Positions 1-6,367 of a DNA stretch of 9,430 bases are shown one piece after another. The notes beneath the pieces are model-generated. The model saw nothing but the letters and a program-made list of their open reading frames with translations, searched no databases and was not told where the DNA came from. The DNA lies in the NCBI GenBank assembly GCA_035291545.1, contig DATDRW010000101.1, positions 1 through 9,430 of the forward strand, in the 5' to 3' direction. The stretch comes from UBA11373 sp035291545. GTDB taxonomy: Bacteria > Actinomycetota > Acidimicrobiia > Spongiisociales > UBA11373. Made by a program: the position numbers and the translations under genes. Every line of letters begins with the position of its first letter. The first letter of the stretch is position 1.

Positions 1-18
1 GGAGGGGCGGAAGGGTGA

Positions 19-47
19 GACCGCCCGGCCCCATGGGCCGGGCGGTC
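19..47. terminator. GC-rich perfect hairpin, possible terminator of an upstream gene
   Basis: Bases 19-31 (GACCGCCCGGCCC) pair perfectly with bases 35-47, giving a 13-bp stem with a 3-base loop (CAT). No T-run follows, so it is not a textbook intrinsic terminator, although high-GC actinobacteria often use hairpins without U-tracts. A TGA at 16-18 sits directly before the stem and could be the stop codon of a gene lying off the left edge, but too little sequence is present to show that. The hairpin ends 40 bases before the first SulP start candidate, so a role in the SulP leader is also possible. Confidence 0.5.
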
Positions 48-58
48 CATAGTCCATA
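45..58. repeat. Two tandem GTCCATA heptamers
   Basis: GTCCATA occurs twice head to tail at 45-51 and 52-58, the first copy overlapping the right arm of the hairpin. Read on the other strand this is TATGGAC, which in another register is GGACTAT. That is one base different from the GGACGAT unit found 18 bases further on, so the two arrays look like related heptads in opposite orientation. Confidence 0.6.
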
Positions 59-68
59 GGCAATCGTC

Positions 69-96
69 GGACGACGGACGATGGACGATGGACACC
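69..96. repeat. Tandem GGACGAY heptamer array containing the SulP start region
   Basis: Consecutive 7-base units are GGACGAC (69-75), GGACGAT (76-82), GGACGAT (83-89) and a degenerate GGACACC (90-96). The junction of adjacent units creates ATG at 81 and again at 88, in two different frames. Only the ATG at 88 is in frame with the transporter. The array could be non-coding, with translation actually beginning at the in-frame ATG at 112. Confidence 0.6.
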
Positions 97-1797
97 TACA
101 TTTCTCCCCGCATGAACGTCACCCGCCTCCTTCCTCGCTCCTCCGACTATCGCTTTGAGTTTCTCGGAGCGGACCTCGTATCCGGGGCCACGGTGGCGGT
201 GGTGGCGCTGCCCCTGGCACTCGGGTTCGCCGTCACCACCGCGGTGCCGCCGGCGGTGGGGGTGACGACCGCGATCGTGGCGGGCATCGTTGCTGCTGTC
301 TTCGGCGGATCGAACTTCCAGGTGAGCGGCCCCACCGGGGCAATGACGGTCGTGCTCATCCCGATCGTCACCCAGCGCGGCCCCGAGGCGCTCCCCCTGG
401 TGGCGATCGTGGCCGGATTGCTGCTGGTGGCGATGGCTGCGGCCGGGGTGGGTCGCTACGTCGGATTCGTGCCCTGGCCGGTAGTCACCGGCTTCACCAA
501 CGGAATCGCGGTGATCATCTTCCTCCAGCAGCTGCCCTTGGTGCTCGGCGTCGCCGGCAAACCGGCCGAATCCACCCTGGTATCAGCCACCCGGACCCTG
601 CGGGCGTTCCTCGAGTCACCGGCGGCACCGGCGGTCGTCCTCGCTGCCGCGACCGCGGCGGTCATGGTGCTCTGGGTCCGCGTTCCCCGGGTGCGAGCGA
701 TTCCGGCGAGCATGGTGGCCCTCCTCGCCGGCACCGGCCTCTCGCTGCTCGACTGGTTCGACGGCGTGACCCGGGTGTCGGGGGTTCCCCGGGGCGTGCC
801 CACTCCCGGCTTGCCGCTGCTCTCGGTGGGTGGGGTGGTCGACATCGCCCGCGTGGCGCTGGTCATTGCCATCCTCGCCGCACTGGAGAGCCTCCTCTCC
901 GCGGTGGTGGCCGACGGCCAGACGATCGAGGAACGGCACGACCCGGACCGAGAACTCCTCGGTCAGGGACTGGCCAACGTCGCCGTCGGATTCTTCGGCG
1001 GCATGCCGGCGACGGGCGCCCTCGCCCGGACCGCAGTGAACGTCCGCTCCGGGGCGAAGACCCGGCTCGCTTCCGTCTTCCACGGGGTGGTACTTCTCGC
1101 CATCGTCCTCTTCCTGGCTCCGCTCGCCGCGAAGATTCCGCTGGCGGTCCTCGGCGGAATCCTCATGGTCGTCTCCGTCCGCATGGTCGAGTCGCATGCC
1201 GCCCGCACGATCCTCCGGTCGACCCGCTCCGACGCGTTCGTCCTGCTGCTCACGATGGGCGTGACGATCGTCTTCGACCTGATCCTCGCCGTCGAAGTGG
1301 GCATGATCGCCGCCGGCTTCCTCTTCGTGGTGCGGATGAGCCAGATGCTCAGCGTCGATCCCGAGGTGCTGTCTGGTTCGGCCCCCAGCCACCACGACAC
1401 CGCTGCGGAGATGCGCCAGGAGTCGGCACTGGAGCGGGAGGACATCCTTGCGTTCCGCATCGAGGGGCCGGTCTTCTTCGGCGCCGCCGCCCAGTTCTTC
1501 GACCAGGTGCTCAAGGAGACCCCGGGGATCAAGGTGGTGATCCTGCGCATGCGCCGTGTGCCGGTGATGGACGCCACCGGTCTCACCGCCCTCGAGGGAC
1601 TGGCGGAGGCGCTGGAGCGACGCCACATCCTGGTGCTCATGTCGGGCCTCCAGCCGCAGCCGCGGGAGATACTGGAGCGAACCGGAGTGCTCGACAAGAT
1701 CAGCCGCAACCGTGAGCACCTGTTCGGGACGTCCGAGGAGGCGATCGCCCACGCCAGGGTGCACTTGCGGAGAGAGGATCACCGAGCGGCTGGATAG
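88..1797 (+). CDS. SulP-family inorganic anion transporter with C-terminal STAS domain
   Basis: An integral membrane carrier of the SulP/SLC26 family, 569 residues, a normal length for bacterial members. About residues 27-418 are strongly hydrophobic and carry the membrane domain. Family signatures include QVSGPTGAM (78-86), the ESLLSAVVADG stretch from E267 and GGMPATGALART (304-315). Residues about 452-562 form a cytoplasmic STAS domain with the D-A-T-G signature at 495-498. SulP proteins move sulfate, bicarbonate or dicarboxylates, and the sequence does not say which. There is no carbonic anhydrase or sulfate-assimilation gene nearby to decide it. The start is uncertain: ATG 88 lies inside a heptamer repeat with only a weak GGA upstream, while in-frame ATG 112 (MNVTRLL) begins closer to the conserved part but has no Shine-Dalgarno. 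It ends 63 bases before the convergent ArfB gene. Family assignment is secure; substrate is unknown. Confidence 0.93.
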   Translation: MDTYISPRMNVTRLLPRSSDYRFEFLGADLVSGATVAVVALPLALGFAVTTAVPPAVGVTTAIVAGIVAAVFGGSNFQVSGPTGAMTVVLIPIVTQRGPEALPLVAIVAGLLLVAMAAAGVGRYVGFVPWPVVTGFTNGIAVIIFLQQLPLVLGVAGKPAESTLVSATRTLRAFLESPAAPAVVLAAATAAVMVLWVRVPRVRAIPASMVALLAGTGLSLLDWFDGVTRVSGVPRGVPTPGLPLLSVGGVVDIARVALVIAILAALESLLSAVVADGQTIEERHDPDRELLGQGLANVAVGFFGGMPATGALARTAVNVRSGAKTRLASVFHGVVLLAIVLFLAPLAAKIPLAVLGGILMVVSVRMVESHAARTILRSTRSDAFVLLLTMGVTIVFDLILAVEVGMIAAGFLFVVRMSQMLSVDPEVLSGSAPSHHDTAAEMRQESALEREDILAFRIEGPVFFGAAAQFFDQVLKETPGIKVVILRMRRVPVMDATGLTALEGLAEALERRHILVLMSGLQPQPREILERTGVLDKISRNREHLFGTSEEAIAHARVHLRREDHRAAG

Positions 1798-1816
1798 CCG
1801 CTTCCCGCTCCCGCTA

Positions 1817-1855
1817 CCACCGGCACGTGGCTCGCGGTTGCCGCGTGGGGGGTGG
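1817..1855. terminator. Weak candidate bidirectional terminator between convergent genes
   Basis: In the 63-base gap between two convergent stop codons there is a short hairpin CGCGG-TTG-CCGCG (1833-1845), flanked by a further CCACC (1817-1821) and GGTGG (1851-1855) that could pair outside it across bulges. The stem is short and there is no T-run on either side. Position is the main argument. Confidence 0.25.
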
Positions 1856-1860
1856 CCTGC

Positions 1861-2292
1861 CTACTCCTCCTGCTCCGGCTCCCTCCGCATCTGCTTCGTC
1901 TCGGCGCGTCGCCGCTTGCGCTCCAACCGGCGCCGCCGAACCGATGAAGGGACCCGGGTCGGGATGCGGTCGGGATCGACGCGGATCGCATTGGTGAGGA
2001 TCTCCTCCATGCGGCGGCGGGCGAGCGCCCGGTTGCGCCACTGCGATCGGGTGTCGCCCGCGATCACGGTGACCACACCCTGTGGCGCCCGCGGGCCGAG
2101 CCGCTCGAGCATGTGCCTGCGCAATCCGTCGGGAATGGCGGTACTGGCGGCGAGATCCCAGGAGAGCTCGACCCGCGTCGACGCCTTGTTGGCGTGCTGG
2201 CCACCGGGGCCGCCGCTGGTGTCGAAGCGCCAGCGCAGCTCCTCGGCGGAGATCACGAAACGCCCGCCGATGCGGATCGGGGCTCCGGTCAC
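1861..2292 (-). CDS. arfB: ArfB/YaeJ-type alternative ribosome-rescue aminoacyl-tRNA hydrolase
   Basis: A 143-residue class-I release-factor-like protein. These proteins enter stalled ribosomes whose mRNA has no stop codon and hydrolyse the peptidyl-tRNA. The catalytic loop reads SGGPGGQHANKAST with GGQ at residues 30-32, close to its place in characterised ArfB. The C-terminus (about 118-138) is a very basic tail, RRRRLERKRRRAETK and onward, matching the tail that ArfB inserts into the empty mRNA channel. It has the GGQ domain and tail but lacks the codon-reading domains of RF1/RF2, and the length agrees with ArfB (about 140). The GTG at 2290-2292 was chosen because it begins just before the conserved ISAEELRWRF segment. 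The reading frame stays open far upstream, but that part is antisense to hutG and looks unlike protein. No clear Shine-Dalgarno is visible. It is divergent from hutG and convergent with the SulP gene, so probably monocistronic. Confidence 0.9.
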   Translation of the reverse strand: MTGAPIRIGGRFVISAEELRWRFDTSGGPGGQHANKASTRVELSWDLAASTAIPDGLRRHMLERLGPRAPQGVVTVIAGDTRSQWRNRALARRRMEEILTNAIRVDPDRIPTRVPSSVRRRRLERKRRRAETKQMRREPEQEE

Positions 2293-2363
2293 GCGCGCAG
2301 CAGGGCGGCGGCAAGGAGCCCAATCCCTCTCACGTTCCCTCCGGAGTTGTGGCAGCCGATTGT

Positions 2364-2377
2364 GCCGTCGTGACGGC
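2364..2377. promoter_or_regulatory. Inverted repeat GCCGTC-GT-GACGGC in the arfB/hutG divergent spacer
   Basis: Six bases (2364-2369) are repeated in inverted form (2372-2377) across a 2-base centre, a size typical of a dimeric regulator's half-sites. It lies 72 bases upstream of arfB's GTG and 75 bases upstream of hutG's ATG, so it could serve either divergent promoter. No regulator gene is in view, and a 6-bp palindrome in GC-rich DNA can arise by chance. Confidence 0.3.
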
Positions 2378-2412
2378 GATAACCAATGCGTCGGCGCGCC
2401 GTGGGGCGTTTT

Positions 2413-2440
2413 GGCGGGCGGCGGGCGGCGGGCGGCGGGT
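2413..2440 (+). repeat. Four tandem GGCGGGC heptamers fitting a G-quadruplex motif
   Basis: Units at 2413-2419, 2420-2426, 2427-2433 and 2434-2440 are identical except for the last base (T). The four GGG runs are separated by identical 4-base loops (CGGC), which fits the G3N1-7 quadruplex consensus on the strand that carries hutG. It ends 12 bases before the hutG ATG and occupies the place where a ribosome-binding site would be expected. If the transcript begins upstream, the quadruplex would be in the mRNA leader. Confidence 0.7.
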
Positions 2441-2452
2441 AGCCTCTTTGCC

Positions 2453-3361
2453 ATGGCCATCTTCGATCCGTTCTGGCCGCGCGCCGACACCTGGCTCGCC
2501 TCGGCGGCGGCGAGCCCAGACTTGATCGTGGCCGGGGTGCCCTCGTCTTCGGCCTCGCTCAGCAGTTCCGACGCGTGGCGATGCCCCGCCGCGGTGCGGG
2601 CGGTGCTGGCCCGATTCTCGGTGTTCGATGGCGAGACCGGTACCGACCTGCGCACCGTGGAGGTCGCCGACCTCGGCGACTGGCCGGTCGAAGGACTGGA
2701 CATGCACACCATGCCGGGTGAGGTGCGTTCGCTCGCCGCCGCCCTCGACCCGGCTCCGGTGAAGGCGTTCCTCGGGGGGGACAATGCCGTCACCCGCCCG
2801 TTGGTGAACGGGCTCGCCGTGGGTGACCTCGATGCGGTGGGAATCCTGACCCTCGATGCCCACCACGACGTGAGGGTCACCGACACCGGCCCGAGCAACG
2901 GCAGTCCGATCCGCGGGCTGATCGAGGACGGACTCCCCGACGGACGGGTGGTCCAGGTCGGCATCCACTCGTTCGCCAACTCGGCGGAGTACCGCGCCTA
3001 CTGCGACGACCACGGCATCGAGATCGTGACCATGACTACGGTCGACGAGGTGGGGGCGGGATGGGTGGTGACCAGTGCCCTGAACGATCTCGCCCGGCGC
3101 TGCGCGTGGATCTACGTCGACGTGGACGTCGACGTCCTCGACCTCGCCTTCGCTCCCGGCTGTCCCGGCGCCCGTCCCGGGGGGATGACCCCGCGACAAT
3201 TGGCGGCGGCGTGCCGCGCCGCCGGACTGCACCCGGCGGTGCGGGCGGTGGACTTCGTCGAGGTCGATCCGGAGCGCGATCGCGACGGGCTCACGGTGAT
3301 GAACGCTGCCACCGCTTTCCTCGCCTTCGTGTCGGGTCTGGCGGGAAGGGAGGCATCATGA
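2453..3361 (+). CDS. hutG: Ureohydrolase-family enzyme, probable formimidoylglutamase
   Basis: A 302-residue cytosolic member of the arginase/agmatinase/formiminoglutamase family, normal in length. The metal-site motifs appear in order: GGDN (108-111, where most members have GGDH), LDAHHD (134-139), NGSPIRGLIE (150-159, substrate loop), D225-V-D227-V-L-D230 (the DxDxxD site) and E270. Most of the two-Mn2+ site is intact, but the first histidine ligand is asparagine. The stop overlaps the hutH start (ATGA), so the likely reaction is N-formimidoyl-glutamate to glutamate plus formamide, closing the histidine pathway. Agmatinase or guanidinobutyrase cannot be excluded from sequence alone. ATG 2453 is preferred because residues PFWPR and onward match a compact N-terminus. 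A longer frame exists upstream, but it runs through the heptamer array and opposite arfB. No Shine-Dalgarno is visible: the leader is a G-rich repeat then AGCCTCTTTGCC. Confidence 0.82.
   Translation: MAIFDPFWPRADTWLASAAASPDLIVAGVPSSSASLSSSDAWRCPAAVRAVLARFSVFDGETGTDLRTVEVADLGDWPVEGLDMHTMPGEVRSLAAALDPAPVKAFLGGDNAVTRPLVNGLAVGDLDAVGILTLDAHHDVRVTDTGPSNGSPIRGLIEDGLPDGRVVQVGIHSFANSAEYRAYCDDHGIEIVTMTTVDEVGAGWVVTSALNDLARRCAWIYVDVDVDVLDLAFAPGCPGARPGGMTPRQLAAACRAAGLHPAVRAVDFVEVDPERDRDGLTVMNAATAFLAFVSGLAGREAS
3344..3353 (+). promoter_or_regulatory. Strong Shine-Dalgarno for hutH inside the end of hutG
   Basis: GGAAGGGAGG at 3344-3353 lies 4 bases before the hutH ATG at 3358 and is by far the best ribosome-binding site in the window. 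Together with the ATGA overlap it fixes the hutH start and suggests hutH can be translated both by coupling and independently, unlike hutG, which has no visible site. Confidence 0.75.
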
Positions 3362-4872
3362 GCACGGTCGTGATCACCGGAGATCCGCTCCCCGCCGCCG
3401 ACGTCGTCGCCGTCGCCCGCGGCCAGGCCACCGTGGAAGTCGGGCCCGGAGTCGCCGCCCGCATGGAACCGGCACGCCGCATCGTCGCCGGGGCGGTGTC
3501 CCGCGGTGAGACCGTGTACGGAGTGACCACCGGTTTTGGCGCTCTCGCCTCCACCCGGGTCGAACCGGAGATGTCCGCGGCGATGCAGGTGGCGCTGCTC
3601 CGCTCCCACGCCGCCGGGGTGGGAGCCGCCCTTCCCGATCATCTGGTGCGGGCGATGCTCCTGCTGCGGGCGCGCACCCTCGCCCAGGGCTACTCGGGGG
3701 TGCGGGTAGAGGTGGTGCGGTGTCTTGTCGATCTGCTCCGCCACGACATCCTGCCGGTGGTCCCCTCCCAGGGCTCCGTCGGCGCATCGGGGGATCTCGC
3801 CCCCTTCGCCCACCTGGCGCTGCCCGTGATCGGGGAGGGCACCGTGCGTGTCGCCGGGGTCGAGATGCCGGCGGACGAGGCGCTGCGACGGGCCGGCCTC
3901 ATTTCCCTGGTCCTGGAACCGAAGGAAGGGCTCAGCCTGCTCAACGGCACCGAGGGGATGCTCGCCATGCTGGTGCTCGGCCTCGACCGGGCTCGCCGCC
4001 TCGTCCGGATCGCCGACCTGGCTGCAGCGCTGAGCATTGAGGCGCTGCTCGGCAGCGAGCGTCCGTTCGCCCCGGAGATCCACGCCCTGCGCCCCCATCC
4101 CGGTCAGATCGAGTCGGCGCGGCGGATCCGCAGCGCACTCGCCGGAAGCGGAATCGTGGCCAGTCACCGCGACGACTTCGACCACGCGGTGCAAGACGCC
4201 TACTCGTTGCGCTGCGCCCCCCAGGTCCACGGCGCCGCCGCCGACGTGCTCGACTTCTGTGATGCGGTGGCGGCCCGCGAACTCGGCGCGGTGGTCGACA
4301 ACCCGATCGTGTTCCCGGAGAGCGGGGAGGTGGTGTCGGCGGGGAACTTCCACGGCGAGCCGCTGGCGTTCGCCCTCGACTTCACCGCGATCGCGGTGTC
4401 CGAGATTGCCTCCATCTCCGAGCGGCGCACCGACCGCATCCTCGATCCAGTGCGGTCCGCCGGGCTGCCACCCTTCCTCGCCACGCGTCCCGGTCTCGAC
4501 TCGGGCTACATGATCGCCCAGTACACCGCCGCCGCCCTCGTTGCCGAGAACCGGGTGCTGTGCCATCCGGCGTCGGTGGATTCGATACCCACCTCGGGGC
4601 TCCAGGAGGATCACGTCTCGATGGGATGGGGTGCCGGGCGCAAGCTCGGGCCGGTGCTCGACAACACGGTCCGGGTGGTGGCCGTGGAACTGCTGTGCGC
4701 CGCCGAGGGGGTCGATCGCCGGGCGCCGCTCCGCCCCGGGGCCGGCACCGGGGCGGTGCACGACGCGGTGCGCCGGATCGTTCCCCCGTTGGAGCACGAC
4801 CGACCGCCCGGGCCCGCCATCGAGGCGATCGCGGCGCTCATCGAGGCGGGTGGGTTCGACGCGTTGGCGTGA
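3358..4872 (+). CDS. hutH: Histidine ammonia-lyase (histidase)
   Basis: Catalyses L-histidine to trans-urocanate plus ammonia, the first step of histidine breakdown, in the cytosol as a homotetramer. The protein has 504 residues, matching the usual ~510. The A143-S144-G145 triad in GSVGASGDLAPFAH forms the self-made MIO electrophile. YGVTTGFG (Y54), RSHAAG (H84), the QDAYSLRC segment (Y282), DNPIVFPE (about 314-321) and GNFHGEP are all standard for histidase. The active-site QEDHVSMG segment is at about 416. No motif is missing, so it should be active. The start is fixed by the ATGA overlap with hutG and the GGGAGG site 4 bases upstream. Other MIO enzymes (phenylalanine or tyrosine ammonia-lyase) are less likely given the partner gene. 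hutU and hutI do not follow: the next gene is on the opposite strand. Confidence 0.96.
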   Translation: MSTVVITGDPLPAADVVAVARGQATVEVGPGVAARMEPARRIVAGAVSRGETVYGVTTGFGALASTRVEPEMSAAMQVALLRSHAAGVGAALPDHLVRAMLLLRARTLAQGYSGVRVEVVRCLVDLLRHDILPVVPSQGSVGASGDLAPFAHLALPVIGEGTVRVAGVEMPADEALRRAGLISLVLEPKEGLSLLNGTEGMLAMLVLGLDRARRLVRIADLAAALSIEALLGSERPFAPEIHALRPHPGQIESARRIRSALAGSGIVASHRDDFDHAVQDAYSLRCAPQVHGAAADVLDFCDAVAARELGAVVDNPIVFPESGEVVSAGNFHGEPLAFALDFTAIAVSEIASISERRTDRILDPVRSAGLPPFLATRPGLDSGYMIAQYTAAALVAENRVLCHPASVDSIPTSGLQEDHVSMGWGAGRKLGPVLDNTVRVVAVELLCAAEGVDRRAPLRPGAGTGAVHDAVRRIVPPLEHDRPPGPAIEAIAALIEAGGFDALA

Positions 4873-4903
4873 GGAGACCCTGACGGCAGCCGAGTCGAGA
4901 ACA

Positions 4904-4919
4904 GCCGGGTGAGCCCGGC
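4904..4919 (+). terminator. Candidate hairpin terminator after hutH
   Basis: GCCGGG (4904-4909) pairs with CCCGGC (4914-4919) around a TGAG loop, 31 bases after the hutH stop and before the convergent HD-GYP gene. No T-run follows. The stem is only 6 bp, so the case rests on its place between convergent genes. The rest of the 121-base spacer (4873-4993) shows no gene or other clear element. Confidence 0.35.
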
Positions 4920-4993
4920 GCGGTTATGGCCGCCGATGGGACCAGCCCGCCGGAGCCCTTCATCAGAGTTCGCGGCGGCGTCGAAAACGCCTC

Positions 4994-6367
4994 TCAGGCG
5001 GCGGAAGCCCCGGCCTCGAGTTGCTCGATCAGAGGCGACGCATCGATGTTTTGATCGCGCGGGGAAATCTGATCGACTATCCGTTTCGGGTCGATCTGGA
5101 CGAGCTCCGGGTGGGCGAGAGCGTTTCCCTGGGCGTCGGCGACGATTGCCGCGGTGGGCCGGGTCATCGACTCGCCGGTGCTGCGAATGGCCACAGCGAT
5201 CCGTCCGTCGTCGAGAAGCAACCGGCTGCCGGGTGGATAGACCCCCATCATGCCGATGAACGCCTGGACGAAGTCGGGGTCGTGGGAACGCCCGGCGCCC
5301 GTGAGGAGCAGATGCAGGGCCCGGCTCGGACTCTCGGCTCGTCGGTAGGCACGGCGAGTGGTGACGGCGTCGTAGGTGTCGGCCACTGCCACGAGCCTGC
5401 TGAACAGGTGGAGCGAGGCCCCCGACTTGCCGGTGGTATGACCTTGGTCGGCGTGGCGATCGACGGGGATGGTCGGATAGCCGGCTCCATCGAAGCCGGC
5501 GTGGTGCTCGAAGGCGACGACCGCAGCCGCCTCCATACCTCGCTCGGAGGCCGCGATTATTGCCTCGGCTCCAACCTGTGGATGAAGCTTGATCTCGGCC
5601 CAGTCTTCGGAGCGCAGTCGACCTGGGTACTGGAGGATCGACGCCGACACACCGATCTTGCCGATGTCGTGCAACAGCGCGCCCACGCCGAGGACGAGTT
5701 GGTCCTCCTGGTCGAGCCCTATGAAACGGCCGAGGGCGATTGCGAGGATCGAGGTGTTGACCGAGTGGTAGAACGTGTACTCGTGGTGGCTCTTGATGGT
5801 GGTCAGCAGAAAGGCGGCCTCCGGCTGTGACATCACTTGTTCCAACAGAGAACGCACGGCCGAGGTGGCATGCGACAGTTCGAGACCGCTGCCCGACTGG
5901 ACGGCTTCTCCCAATGACCGCAGCGCGATCAGCGAAGTTGTGTAGGCGTGACGGAGGTCCTCGGTAGGCGAGTCTTCCAGATCTGTGCGTGCCCATGAGT
6001 CCTCATTGAGGACGACCGAGCCGGTGGGAGGATCGCCCACACGACCGAGAAAGGCTGCGAGCGCGCCGCAGTCGGCGGGTCGCACCGGGGCCTCGAAGAT
6101 GATCGACTCGATTCCCCTTTGTTGCAGGTCTTCGATCATGCCGTTGAACTCCAAGGAGATCCCCGCCATCGGAGCTCGGTCGACATAGAGCGTGTGGTCC
6201 AGCAGGGTGATCATCGTCTTGGCAGAGTTTCCGATCAGCTTGTCAGCTGCGGCCGCTACGTCGGTGAAGGCGACCTGGGTCAGCTCGTGCCCTGCCCCGT
6301 AGATGCGATGATGGGCTGCCGCCCGGCGGATTGCCGCCAATAGCGAGCGGATTGCGGGCTCGGTCAT
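4994..6367 (-). CDS. HD-GYP domain phosphohydrolase, probable c-di-GMP phosphodiesterase
   Basis: A 457-residue protein with two parts. Residues about 190-375 form an HD-GYP domain: EYTFYHSVN (H201), ALLHDIGK (H233-D234), H262, FEHHAGFDGAGYP (H288-H289, GYP at 296-298) and VAVADTYDAVTTRRAYR (D330). All the usual metal-binding His/Asp positions are present, so hydrolysis of cyclic di-GMP is likely; some relatives act on other cyclic dinucleotides. The common HHE triad is HHA here. Residues about 5-125 form an N-terminal domain without a named match that resembles the N-terminus of the upstream HEAT protein. No transmembrane segment is seen, so it is probably cytosolic. The start (6367) overlaps the HEAT gene stop as ATGA on the - strand, with GGAG 8 bases upstream (bases 6376-6379). 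The frame is open 48 codons further upstream, but that part is antisense-like and lies within the HEAT gene. Confidence 0.9.
   Translation of the reverse strand: MTEPAIRSLLAAIRRAAAHHRIYGAGHELTQVAFTDVAAAADKLIGNSAKTMITLLDHTLYVDRAPMAGISLEFNGMIEDLQQRGIESIIFEAPVRPADCGALAAFLGRVGDPPTGSVVLNEDSWARTDLEDSPTEDLRHAYTTSLIALRSLGEAVQSGSGLELSHATSAVRSLLEQVMSQPEAAFLLTTIKSHHEYTFYHSVNTSILAIALGRFIGLDQEDQLVLGVGALLHDIGKIGVSASILQYPGRLRSEDWAEIKLHPQVGAEAIIAASERGMEAAAVVAFEHHAGFDGAGYPTIPVDRHADQGHTTGKSGASLHLFSRLVAVADTYDAVTTRRAYRRAESPSRALHLLLTGAGRSHDPDFVQAFIGMMGVYPPGSRLLLDDGRIAVAIRSTGESMTRPTAAIVADAQGNALAHPELVQIDPKRIVDQISPRDQNIDASPLIEQLEAGASAA

Noticed and set aside
1..18. Tail of an upstream gene ending in TGA at 16-18
   Set aside because: Only five codons would be visible, and they are G-rich without information. 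It cannot be told from chance.
616..1782. Long open frame of 388 codons on the - strand opposite the SulP gene
   Set aside because: His/Glu/Asp/Arg/Gly-rich with no motif. The + strand encodes a clear SulP-STAS protein, and such antisense frames are normal in GC-rich DNA.
2347..2385. Possible hutG promoter from TTGTGG/TTGTGC with GATAAC or TAACCA
   Set aside because: The spacings are 12, 14, 25 or 27 bases, none suitable for a standard sigma-70 type promoter.
1712..2452. Upstream extension of the hutG reading frame, overlapping the SulP end and all of arfB
   Set aside because: The extension is Arg/Ser-rich, antisense to a real GGQ protein and includes the G-rich heptamer array. Family similarity starts after ATG 2453.
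2293..2979. Upstream extension of the arfB frame on the - strand
   Set aside because: It is antisense to hutG and adds over 200 residues that ArfB proteins do not have. The GTG at 2290-2292 gives the normal length.
3112..4797. 561-codon - strand frame opposite hutG/hutH
   Set aside because: Low-complexity Gly/His/Arg/Glu composition, directly antisense to an unmistakable hutH with an intact active site.
5021..5830. 269-codon + strand frame opposite the HD-GYP gene
   Set aside because: No domain, while the - strand carries every HD-GYP metal motif.
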